The translations under genes and the position numbers were made by a program. Below are positions 1 through 10,900 of a DNA stretch of 64,000 nucleotides, piece by piece. The stretch is taken from the NCBI RefSeq assembly GCF_001625305.1, contig NW_017802480.1, forward strand, positions 1-64,000, given 5' to 3'. This DNA is from Branchiostoma belcheri (lineage: Eukaryota > Chordata > Leptocardii > Amphioxiformes > Branchiostomatidae). Each line of letters starts with the position of its first letter. Position 1 is the stretch's first letter. The notes under the pieces are model-generated. The model saw nothing but the letters and a program-made list of their open reading frames with translations, had not been told where the DNA came from and did no database searches.

Positions 1-499
1 TATCCAAAAAGGCAGATTAAGCGCCACTTTCGCCAATTCCACAAGGATTCTGTTGTCCTAACAAAGAGGAAATTTTTTTCCAGCTATCCTTGTGGGCATA
101 AATCAATGTAATCCGTAGAAGGTGGGAACCAAAAAGGTCTACTGCACTATGGATGACATATAGATTTCTCTATTAATTAATCAAATTAAGTCATAATTTA
201 CATAATGAAAATCTCTTCCTCTTGATTACATATGTCACCATTTTAATTGTTTTATCACAGAACCCAGCAAATATATAGACTTCTGTCATTAATTATGTAA
301 ATTAGATCGTAATTTGCAAAATATTCAGCAAATTAGGTCAAGCATCACTTAAGCTACCGAGATACCAAAAATAACAACAATCCGTCAACCGGTTCTTGAG
401 CTATCCTACTTCAAACATTTTCAAACAAATGCCACTGCATTTCCCAAACAAGCTGCTACGGGGCCCAAACTTACGGCACTTCTTTCTGAGCACGAGAAC

Positions 500-960
500 T
501 ACCTACCATCTAAAAATCATGACCATAGCACGTCCATATCACGAGATTTAAAAACCAGAAGTTTCGCTGCAGTACTTTCTAATTCAATGACGTGGGACCC
601 CCCACGAAGCCCATATCCGAACTTGACCTTGGTATTGTCAATGGTAACTTGCCAACTAAAAAACATGAACATCCATTTAAAGATTCTCGAGTTATCTTGA
701 TGACAAGAAAAAACACAAAAAACAAAGGTCAACTGCAGTGACATAGAAACCCCCACGGGGCCCATCTTCGAACTTGACCTCGGCATTCTCAACGGTAACT
801 TGCCCACTAAAAATAATGAACATACATTTAAGGATTCTCGAGATATCTTGATGACAAGGAAAAAACACCAAAAACCAAGGTCAACTTCAGTGACTTAGGA
901 ACCCCCCACGAAGCCCATTTTTAGCCTTGACAATGGCCACCCCTAAATCAACCTGCCTGC
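500..960. repeat. Imperfect tandem repeat, about 151-bp period, roughly three copies
   Basis: Blocks containing CATTTAA-GATTCTCGAG-TATCTTGATGACAAG recur at 665 and 816, and the CCCCCCACGAAGCCCAT block recurs around 597, 749 and 903. Units are about 80-90% alike by eye. The CATGACC..AGCA..AGATTT..AGAAGTTT-like head of the first unit (520-580) recurs in diverged form near 62727-62800 in BRCC3 intron 1, so this is also a dispersed family. Confidence 0.75.
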
Positions 961-1077
961 CAAAAATCGTGAACCTCGGACCTTGCCTTCAAGAGTTATC
1001 GTGCCTAATCTGCCAAACAGTGCAAACCCGATTTCATAACCTTCTCCGAAGGCATAGCCTTCAGTCGAAGGCAAAAA

Positions 1078-1233
1078 GAAGAAGTCAAACCCAGTAAAAC
1101 TAGTGTCATGTCATGTTGTAGAATATAGTATAATGTTAGAAGTAGATGTAGTCCCACATACCACTGTATTTTCTTTCTATGTTGTTTGTAACTGCAATTA
1201 GCCCTCGGGCAAGTATTTGCAATAAACTTTCAT
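1078..1233 (+). mobile_element. LINE 3' end (same family as 35702-36110)
   Basis: About 150 bp from GAAGTCAAACCCAGTAAAAC to GCAATAAACTTTC are nearly identical to the reverse complement of 35702-35855, where the sequence continues into a recognisable LINE C-terminus. The copy ends about 20 bp before the exon 2 acceptor of choline transporter gene A. Confidence 0.7.
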
Positions 1234-1252
1234 TCTTGCTCCGTTTTCACAG

Positions 1253-4200
1253 CAACATGGGTGGGAGGAGGTTACATCAACGGAACAGCGGAAGTGATCT
1301 TTGACCCCAAGCAAGGACTGATCTGGTGCCAGGCCCCTTTCGGATACTCCACCAGCCTCCTTCTCGGTAAGCGGTTTGACGTTCCATAAATTTCTGTGAT
1401 AAACCATCATCTATCTGATTCTTCTATTCATTAAACACCCCCTTTCTGTTGTCTTGCCTATGCCCTTTTTTGGCTACCAGTTTTTATGACCTCGATGGAT
1501 CAAAGAAGTAAATTCAACTACGTAGTCTGAGACATTTAATAATCGCTGGTTTGTAAATAAAGGGCAGTATATTATCAACTACATGTAGACATCAGGAATG
1601 TCCACCAAGGACTGCACAAGTTTTAACCTGTAATAAGGATGTACATTACATCTGTTAGTAAGAATAGAATTTGTAAAAGTGTCACATACAGTTTTTACTT
1701 CAGGGCTGGAAGTATCGTATTGATTGGCGCTGACATATGCTAGGTTCTTATGTTTGGGTTTCAAAGCAGATATTAGGTTATACTTGCACGCTTGATTGAC
1801 AGGGTTTTGATCCGGTATGGCCGTGGTTCAAGGGCGTGGTCGCTAGTAATGTATGAAACAAGATGGTGTATGCAAACGCATGTGAGTAAGTAGTAATGAA
1901 TTCTATGATGTATTAGAGCAAGCTATATCTAATACCTGATCATGATTTCTCGACATCGTGATACGATATGAATATCTCATCCGTGAATAGTTTCATCAGG
2001 TTGGTAAGTCACTGAGACTCTTTTTACACAACCAAGTCGTTCATTCAGCCGAAGTTTCGGTGACCGTCTGTCATCTTCCTCAGGGCAATTCTGACTGGTT
2101 CACATTGCATTGCAGCACAGGTGTCGATGCTATAGATGCATTCCAAAAATGTACAATCAAAGTTTGATTCGATATGAATATGTCATATGAATATCTGGTC
2201 CAAACGAACAGGAGGGCTTTTCTTCGCGAAGAAGATGCGTTCTGAAGGGTACGTGACGATGCTGGACCCGTTCCAGCGGCGGTACGGAGAGAGGATGGGC
2301 GGGCTGCTCTTCATCCCGCTCTGCTGGCAGACGTCTGCTGGTGCGGCGCCATCCTGGCTGCTCTCGGTAAGCTCGATAACTTCTTGGGCCTTTGACCTCC
2401 AGTGAGTCTACCTGACCTGCCAATCGTCTTCCCACCCACGTGTTGTCAACCTACTCTACCCGGACGTACAGAAAAACAAGCCCACAGCTCGGCCACCCGA
2501 AACAATACTTCATCATGCACGCAGAAAGTGTGATTAACAGGTATAACTAGGTTTTCAGTCGACTTCTGAGAGCTACATACAACAATCTGACGTGTGCAAT
2601 AACCATCGTTATCACCAGGCTTCGAATACTTTAAAAGTATTATACCGATCACATATCAGCCTACATTGACATCACCATATCTTCGCCATTGTTTTCATCT
2701 GTTCTCATGATTTATGTCTCCAGGCACGACCTTGACCGTGATCCTTGAGCTGGACGTGAACGTGTCCATCCTGATCTCCGCCGCCATTGCCGTGTCCTAC
2801 ACGCTCTTCGGGGGGCTCTTCTCTGTCATCTACACTGACGTCATCCAGCTCATATGCATATTCATAGGACTGGTATGTGACATCAAAAGGGTGTCTTGGA
2901 ATAGTTTTAATATATTTTTATATCACAATCTCTATTTTTTTAAACTGATATTACACATGTCCGTTTTCGGACAAAAGCAGCTGCATTATGCTAGTATAGT
3001 GAGCCATTGACGAAAGCTAGTGGATGCTAACTGAAACGTTTGACGTTTCCAAAATCATATCCAGTTGCTTATCAGTGAGTAACTGCCATATCTTATCACC
3101 TGGATGCCCAACCTTCACCGACGTCCCCTATGTCTTGTTCCACAGTGGATTTCTGTCCCGTTTGCCATGACCAACCCTCTGGTGTCGAACATCGGGACCA
3201 CCACGTGGAACCGGCTCCTGTACACCCCTGTTAACGACTCCTCCAACATCACAACCTTCAACGCGACCGAGACGAACGGCTGGGTCGGGGTCTGGGACAT
3301 GAAGAGGACCGGATATTGGATCGACCACGCCCTGCTGCTGGTGAGTATAATCTTCGGGTAGATGTCTGGTGGCAAAAGTGTTAATCTCCAAGCAGATATC
3401 TGGTGGCAAAAGCATTACGCACGGTTTAGAACTGACCATCTAGAGAGAGTCCTCAGTCACCCAGAGGTTGAGTGGCAAATGGTAACCGTCTGGCAAATGG
3501 ATGCTGCCTGACCAATTTGATACTGTCTTTTCAACCACCGAAAAATCTACTTAGAGATTAGGTGAGTGCAGGTTGAATTGGCGGTATGTGTTCTTACTAG
3601 CCTGACAACATCACACCTAGCATTGTCGGCGGATGGTTATTGGATAGTCTGCATAACGCAAACTCTGCCGTCCGCGGCTTTACTGGCCCTCACCGCAGAG
3701 GGCCGGCTATAAGTTGGGTGGCCGGCAACCGTAAAGCGATTTAATCAGGCTAGTTATTGGACCTTCTGCATCATCAAAACCGCACGACGAATGCAACTGC
3801 ACCGTTAGTGTAATGGTGCCCAAGATTAATTCTTTTTTCCTTTGTTTGTACAAGGTATTTGGTGGGATTCCGTGGCAGGCCTACTTCCAACGCGTCCTCT
3901 CCTCCAAGTCCCCGGCGCGTGCGCAGATGTTGTCCATCGCAGCCGGCATCGGCTGTTTCCTGATGTCCATCCCGTCTGTACTGATCGGTGCCGTCGGTGC
4001 TTCTACAGGTGAGTATGATGATTTCCCACTTAGGAAGGTTCATCTTTGATCTGGCTGGAAGTTGTATCGTCTTTTCACGAAGTTTGTAAAAGAGGTCCAA
4101 TGAATGACCATAAATCATACTTCGCCATAATTTTTGTACAGTGAACCCTGCATAACCCCAGGTGTTATTTGTCCTATAACGTCATTATATCCCCGGTAAG

Positions 4201-6561
4201 TCTGACACGCACGTTTGTAACTGGTTGCCTAAACAATAGTATGAGATATATGTCAGGTAAATCTGAAAATTGTTGCTATTACCAAATTTATCTGGCATTT
4301 ATCGTCATTGGTAATGTCAACTTTCCGTGCATTGTTACAGCTTACAAAGTTGTTGTTGCCTTCTCTTATGACACTAACAGACTGGCCGGCGACGGAATAC
4401 GGTAAGGACCCGTCCGTGGAGGGGGACAAACGTCTAGTCCTGCCGCTGGTGATACAGAACCTGACGCCGACCTGGGTGGCGTTTCTCGGGCTCGGCGCCG
4501 TCTCAGCAGCCGTCATGTCGTCCACGGACTCATCAGTACTCGCCTCCAGCTCCATGTTTGCCAAGAACGTCTACAAACCGCTCTTTAGGCAGAAGGTACA
4601 GACGGTTTTGTCATTGTTGGTTATTCAGATGATAGATGGACAGGCTACTAATTAGCTAAACGAAGATAAAAGTGGACAGATGTTTGTTTAGCCAGTCGAC
4701 GGACTCATCAGTCCTGGCCTCCAGCTCCATGTTTGCTAAGAACGTCTACAAACCACTCCTTAGGCAAAAGGTATGATTTTGTCATCTTTGCTTCATTGTA
4801 ATATCAGAAGAAAAAATTGAATTGTTGTTCGAAAGAAGATGTGAAGATGACAGGCCTAACAATGCATTATTACTCAAAGGATTAAATGACGAAAATTACT
4901 CCTTTATCTATGTTTCATGTACATGTCTGGCAGCAACATCGATTATTAACACAGGGCATATTGGGTCAAACCATGTCAATCAAGTGAAACCCTATCTCCG
5001 CCCACTCACTTCGGAACCCAAACATACAAACCGAGCAAAAGTTAGCGCCACCCAAAACTATACTATCAGTATTCCGTCCAGGATAGTCAATGGAGTTGAG
5101 GGGGAGTCCGATCTTGAATAACGTTTCTGGCAGTGGATTTAGGTATCAATTGTACATTTACAGGCGTCAGAGACAGAGATTGTGTGGGTGATGCGGGCTG
5201 CTATCTTCGCCGTGGCTGCCTTGGCGTCTGTTCTGGCCATCACGGTCAAGTCCGTCTATGGTAAGGAAAAGCCAACGTAGAGTGACGAGGATCCTATTCC
5301 ATATTCTTATTTCTTTCATCAACCATTTAAACTCTAATGTCTACCCACTCAATATGAGCTAATGACACTGTTCGTTGTGTTTCGGTTGCAGAGTCTCTTT
5401 CATCCTCTTCGAAAGACTATTTTAGCTGTCGAGTCTCTTTCGAAGAGGACAAAAGAGACTAGACAGCTCAACATACCTGAATGCCAAGCTACAAAGATCA
5501 TTGTCACCTAAACTTGAACTTTATCCTACATTGCAGGTCTGTTTGTGCTGTGCTCGGACCTGGTGTACGTGGTGGTGTTCCCGCAGCTGGTGTGTGTTGT
5601 GTACCTGAAGTTCACCAACACGTACGGCTCGCTGTGCGGGTACATCTTGGGGCTGGTGCTCCGGCTAGGGGGAGGGGAGGATCTCCTACATGTCCCAGCG
5701 CTCATCAAGTAAGTCTGCCTGAATCATTTCTAAAAGATAGGATGTTTTGCTCTGGGCACCAGAACGTAGGCATGCAAGTGTAGGCAGACCACGCACTACA
5801 TCACCTGCTTGAGCTAGGATGCAGGCTGTACTCAAGATCTGGAAGACCTGTTATGGTGCTATTGAAGATAGGGAGGGCTGGAAACAAAGGGTTATGAACA
5901 TCAGTCAAACTCTCATAACCAGAAGATGATGATGATATAGGACGTCAGGCGTCCAATGCATTGAGCTTTAAAACATGATGGAATTTGTGAAGTCCTGTAT
6001 GTAGCCTTAACAGTGCAAGAGAGATACTAGCATCCCTTCTACTGGTCTTGATTACCAGTAGCTTGATTACCAGTCCACTGACCCCTATAAACAAGGTACG
6101 ATCGGGAACATCTTACTCCTGTTGTGCTAATATATATAAAATGGACCAATTATTGTCAGACTGAGCATTGGCCGTTACCATGGCAGTGAGGACTGGTTTC
6201 CATAGAGACAGAGAGTCTCCTGTTGGACTAATTTTGGGGGAGGAGGCCCAATAAGCCAATTGCATTGACGTCACTAAAACACCAATTGTGAGCACTTTGT
6301 GATGCAAACTAGTCTGACTAGTCTTATTCCCTCCCAAGGTACCCATATTACGACGAGACTACGGGAAAACAACTCTTCCCCTTCCGAACCCTGGACATGA
6401 TCTGCAGTTTCCTCGCCATTATCCTCGTCTCACACTTAACCAGGCTGCTCTTCGAGAAGAAGAAAATCCCGCTGAAGTACGACATTGCAGGCTGCTTCAG
6501 CGACAAGCCAGCGCCTACCAGTGAATCAAATAACGCTCAAGAACTGGAGACCATGAAATAA
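1253..6561 (+). CDS. SLC5A7: High-affinity choline transporter-like gene A (SLC5A7/CHT1 family), 5'-incomplete, frameshifted
   Basis: Sodium-coupled choline uptake carrier of the SSS (SLC5) family; in neurons this family supplies choline for acetylcholine synthesis. Exons seen: 1253-1366, 2212-2366, 2724-2872, 3146-3340, 3855-4008, 4381-4595, 5164-5260, 5537-5708, 6339-6561 (stop TAA). All have GT-AG borders and the same phases as the neighbouring gene B. Family hallmarks are [54 protein letters not shown] and [13 protein letters not shown]. Exon 1 (start Met and first membrane segment) was not found in bases 1-1252, so it probably lies left of the window. Exon 3 is 155 nt against 156 nt in gene B: one C is missing near 2314-2316, after LLFIP, which shifts the frame. 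All other exons stay open, so this is either a sequence error or a very young pseudogene. The C-terminal tail is much shorter than in gene B and ends ELETMK. Family assignment is firm; functional status is uncertain. Confidence 0.87.
2405..2520 (-). repeat. Dispersed repeat family copy (TTGACAGCACRTGGGTGGG family)
   Basis: One of about eleven copies in the window. The family consensus runs from a CGGAAGTATTGTTTTGGGTG-like head through a GAGTAGGTTGACAGCA block to GGTCAGACACAGGAAATG. This copy is in reverse orientation. Confidence 0.6.
3382..3560. mobile_element. Foldback (MITE-like) element in gene A intron 5
   Basis: Imperfect terminal inverted repeats of about 30 bp: TAATCTCCAAGCAGATATCT at the left and its diverged complement ending CTACTTAGAGATTA at the right. 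Single arms of the same family occur at 28492-28562 and 30718-30792. There is no coding capacity. Confidence 0.65.
3596..3754. mobile_element. Small foldback element, gene A intron 5
   Basis: Bounded by ACTAGCCTGA at the left and TCAGGCTAGT at the right, an exact 10-bp inverted pair, with a GC-rich interior containing GGCCCTCACCGCAGAGGGCC. Probably a short non-autonomous DNA transposon. Confidence 0.45.
4696..4770 (+). pseudogene. Duplicate of the 3' third of exon 7 (choline transporter gene A)
   Basis: 75 bp match the last 75 bp of exon 7 (4521-4595) with about six differences. The copy is preceded by CCAG and followed by GTATGA, so it has its own acceptor-like and donor sequences. Read in phase it gives [17 protein letters not shown], and its length is a multiple of three. 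Confidence 0.7.
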
Positions 6562-6619
6562 CCACGACCTTAGACCTGAAGATGATTCTCTTAAATTGGC
6601 CTTTTTGATTCTGAAATGA

Positions 6620-6790
6620 ATGAACCAGTCTACTACTGCTACTATTCCTGCTACTGCTACTACTGCTACTACAACTACAACTACAACTACTGCTGCTGCT
6701 ACTACTACTACTGCTGCTACTACTACTACTACTACTACTATTTCTACTTCCACATCTACATCTACAGCTACTACTACTACAACCACCCCT
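6620..6790 (+). repeat. (CTA/CTG)n trinucleotide tract
   Basis: An impure run of ACT, TGC and TAC triplets beginning about 60 bp past the stop of choline transporter gene A. It yields spurious poly-Thr or poly-Ser/Val frames on both strands. Confidence 0.85.
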
Positions 6791-7427
6791 GGTGATATCT
6801 TCTGGCGTGCTTAGACTACCTTTTTCGCCTTTAATATAATCACTATCTAACATATCTTCGCCATGTCATCGAATTTGCAGACTGTTTTTCTGTATATACA
6901 GCACTGGTAAAACAACTTCAAGCTCTTTACGTTTTTTTTTTTTTATTGTATAGCATTTTTAACAGAAATTCCTTTTTGGTTTTTATTATATATTTATATA
7001 TTATTGACGTTCACCTTTGTGATTACTTCCTAACATAGCTTCGCCATATTGAATTTGCAGTGTTTTTCTGTGTACAGCATTCTCGAAACAACTTCTTCGC
7101 GTTGTCAATGGTTTCTTATTACATAGGAATTTCTACTTAAAATAAAAACAAAATAAAATTCAAAGAATGTGGGATATTTTGCTTGTAGTTATTGTCCCGA
7201 GTCTACTACTCTGTTCGGACGCACAGACACACAAGCTGAGCCACCCAACACAATACTCCCGTACGCGGAAGTAACCGCTAGAACGGGTGGCATGTCAAGT
7301 GTCTAACATTGCTGACAACGCGAGACAACTTCGGGTGAACATACAGTATGTTGAGGTTTAAGCAGAGGACTAAATAGTGCTAATATGAACGTCTACGTAC
7401 TCGTAATAACGTCTACATAAAAACGTC

Positions 7428-7429
<2 letters not shown>

Positions 7430-7507
<78 letters not shown>
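7430..7507. repeat. (TC)n(TA)n compound microsatellite
   Basis: A TCTC run of about 45 bp passes directly into an AT alternation of about 28 bp. Confidence 0.95.
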
Positions 7508-7519
<12 letters not shown>

Positions 7520-7588
7520 TACAAAGTGACAACATGTACAGTGCGTAAATTGGCTCTTAAAGATATGGAAATATGTATTGTAACAGAA

Positions 7589-7640
7589 CTACATGCAAGG
7601 CCATGACTACATGCAAGGCCATGACTACATGCAAGGGCCA
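7589..7640 (+). repeat. 18-bp tandem repeat, about 2.8 copies
   Basis: CTACATGCAAGGCCATGA is repeated in phase at 7589, 7607 and 7625. Confidence 0.9.
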
Positions 7641-7749
7641 AGGCAATACCTTTACAGTAGATTATCTCCTTAAGGGCAACTTGAATCAACTCACTCCGTG
7701 AGCTCACCTGGTTACGCGTGACAGGTAGTCCGGCCAAGAAGAACCAACG

Positions 7750-7757
7750 TGACGTCA
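7750..7757 (+). promoter_or_regulatory. Consensus CRE upstream of choline transporter gene B
   Basis: An exact palindromic TGACGTCA (inside AACGTGACGTCACGTAA) lies 235 bp before the gene B start. CREB/ATF binding is the known role of this site; use in this gene is inferred. Confidence 0.45.
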
Positions 7758-7991
7758 CGTAAAGCAACCAATGAAAAGAGAGGGTACACAAGGAGGTGCG
7801 GTACAACTCTGAAGACTAGAACAACCGTCTTCTGTATCTGTATCTGCATAGCAGTGCACCACACCAGCCTCTGTATCTATATAGCCGGTATACTATTAAC
7901 CGTCCTTCATCGCTTCGTAGGCACGCGGCGCGGCGGCTGCTGGCTTCTCCAAACCTCTCATCGAGTGTACGTAGATTGTACACAAAGCAAA

Positions 7992-10900
7992 ATGGCTGTA
8001 AACATCGCAGGGATTGTAGCGATCGTGATTTTCTACCTGGTGATTTTGGCGATCGGACTGTGGGCTGCGCGTCGGGGGAAGGCGAAGCAGGCAGAGGGTG
8101 ACCCGGAGAGCGAGCGTGTCATGCTGGCCGGGCGAGACATCGGGGTCTTCGTCGGGGTAATGACTATGACCGGTAGGTACTAATATTACAGGTTCCCTTC
8201 CTTCTGAAGTAGAGTGGAAATGTAATGTTAGACAGAGAGAACTGGCGAGTTGTATGTGCTGGCATAGAGCCCGGCTGAGTCCATAGAGTGGACCCATTCC
8301 TCAAGTTATACCGACATCTATCACACCACCACATTCGTCCTTCGTCCGTAAGACCAAGGACCCTGTAAAACGTTCTTGTAAAACATCTGGAGCCGCACAG
8401 TTCCTGTTTACAACTTTTATTCAGCCCCTGTCACACCGGTTTCGCCATGTGTGGTTATTCAAGCGTTATCCACTGGAAAGGTATAAAAGAGAAATTTTCT
8501 AACTTGTGTCATTAAGCCTTTGTACATTTGAATAACCCCACAGGGAGAAACCAGTCGTGTGACAGGCTGAATAGAAGTTCTAAACGTGAACTATGCGGGT
8601 CCAGATTTTTTACCGAGGGAAGACTGCAGTGTGATAGATATCGGCTAGCTTGAGGAATAAATAGGTAGGGACGCTTTTGAGGAAATAAAAATGATGATTT
8701 AACACTTTTTCGTTAGCAAGACAAGACTACTTCGTGCATCATTCAGAGGATGTAGTGAAATAACTCCCACCCTTCACAGTGACAGATCTCTAACGTATCT
8801 GCTCACAGACAGCCAGGTGTGCCCTAGCAGTACAATGACACATCTATCGCCCTGTCAACGGTGTCTTTGTTCCGTGTCCTCGGCTGACCTTAGACCGAAC
8901 ACGCGTGATGTTTACATACAACACCGATGACCTCTGTGTTAGCCTCCCGGATTACCGAGATAACCACTTGACAGAAAATCGCAAACTGCTGTTGACACAA
9001 ACATAGTTCTAAGAGACAGGTGTCAATACAGTTTATCATGGTCAATTTAAAAGTCACGTAATTATAAAAGGTGTATGTTTTTATAAAAGCAGCACCCAAA
9101 ACTGAATGTCTTGTGATGTATTGGCGGCAAGGTGATCTTGTGGTTTAAGCTCAAATTGACTCAGAATCTAGAGTCCAGAATCTGAAGGTTCTTGGTTCGA
9201 ATCCCTTCTGTGCTGGAACGGTATTTCACTGTCTCCTTTGCGAATTCCAGACACGCACCAAAATACGGGTATTTAAGTCCTCTTGACATGTGTTATGGTG
9301 CTTACATAATTCGTGTCCAAAGGGCACTCGCTGTTAATACTTTTGACATTTCTTTAACCAACGTAGTTTACATTTGCGTATTGCTCTGTTTGCATTTTTA
9401 CGTACACAGCAACGTGGGTGGGAGGAGGCTACATCAACGGAACAGCGGAAGTGATCTTTGACCCCCTGCAAGGGTTCATCTGGTGCCAGGCGCCTTTCGG
9501 TTACTCCATCGGCCTCGTTCTGGGCAAGTAGGAATCTAATAATGAGAAAGTTTTCCGTCTGAAAAACTGTCTCAACGCAATTTTGGATCGAATCTCTCTG
9601 TCTTCATCAGCTATATCAGGTACAAGAGCTGCAGGCACGTGGTTTATGTCGCAGGTGTGACGTTAGCACTGGGTCAAAGTTCGCCGAAAGTCGGTACCGC
9701 CCCCCGTCACACGTGCGAAAAAAAATCACGTGTCTACAGTAATCGCATAGCTGGTGAAGACTGATGGATTCGGCCAAAAAGTCAATGATTTTAGAGAACA
9801 GTTTCTTCCAAATCTGATCATAATTGTTTCTGTCCTGTCTCTACTACGTACTATTGCAACGGCGTGGTCTTTCGAACAGGAGGACTTTTCTTCGCGAAGA
9901 AGATGCGCTCTGAAGGGTACGTGACGATGCTGGACCCGTTCCAGCGGCGGTACGGAGAGAGGATGGGCGGGCTGCTCTTCATCCCCGCTCTGCTGGCAGA
10001 CGTCTGCTGGTGCGGCGCCATCCTGGCCGCTCTCGGTAAGCTCACAGTTTGATACTCAACCTAGTGAGTGAGTGATACTCTCTGAGCAGATCGATGTTGG
10101 TGGGGACGATTGTGATCGCTCCAATATGTACCTTTTTTGTCGATTTTGTGGGGTCGCAACGGAAAAAGGGGCATATTGGAAAGGGCACACTCAACTTATA
10201 TTAATGCCGCCACCAACACAGGGGACAATACAATACTCATTTTCACCTGAGCGAAGTGAGGAAGTCGTGTGAAGTGCCTTTCCCAAGGGCACAAAATCGG
10301 TGGCATCGGGCGGGATTCGAACCCGGGACCTCTTGGGTCTGAGCCGAACACTCTACCCACATAATGTACTGTATGTTCTCCTAACCAGGTGCGACCCTGA
10401 GCGTGGTGCTGGGGCTAAACTTCACCCTGTCAGTCATCATCTCTACACCCTGCTGTTTCTCAGTAGGCAAAGCTATCCTACTTGCATGTACTTGAACGTA
10501 TTTATTTACACAGTGACACGTGTGCCTTTTTCGTACGTCATTGTGCCCATGCAGGTGCGACCCTGAGCGTGGTGCTGGGGCTAAACTTCACCCTGTCCGT
10601 CATCATCTCCACCGCCATCGCCGTGTTCTACACCCTGCTGGGCGGGCTGTACTCGGTCGTCTACACGGACGTCATACAACTGTTCTGCATATTCATCGGG
10701 CTCGTATGTTTCAAGTTTCAAGTTTATTTATTTTCAAGTTTATTTATTTTACCAGGGCATACCTCAGATCCGTTGATCTGATTTTCAGGTATCCCTGGGC
10801 ACACATTAAAAATTACATTTACACAAGTTGAACACAACAATATACAAATAATATTACAAACATTTACATGTACAAAACAGTCACAGTATAGGCACATTTC

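Larger units (their letters stand above)
1..1252. other. Left flank, probably intron 1 of choline transporter gene A
   Basis: No coding exon could be supported here. I searched for the family's exon 1 (start Met plus first helix) and did not find it. The stretch holds a tandem repeat of about 151 bp (500-960) and a LINE 3' end (1078-1233). Confidence 0.5.
6562..7991. other. Spacer between the two choline transporter genes
   Basis: No gene seen. It holds the trinucleotide tract, AATAAA motifs near 7138-7160, a partial dispersed repeat (7196-7275), a microsatellite (7430-7507), an 18-bp tandem repeat (7589-7640) and the likely gene B promoter. Confidence 0.6.

Noticed and set aside
6515-6853. 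Long poly-Ser, poly-Val and poly-Thr reading frames
   Set aside because: They are translations of the (CTA/CTG)n tract in all frames; no splice signal or family match.
7749-7991. N-terminal extension of choline transporter gene B from an upstream ATG
   Set aside because: The 81 extra residues have no family match and the family start [12 protein letters not shown] at 7992 begins the first helix.
10090-10350. tRNA gene on the - strand
   Set aside because: The box B is good, but the rest of the cloverleaf is poor and the same head recurs with a common core at 27280 and 62030, so it is a SINE.
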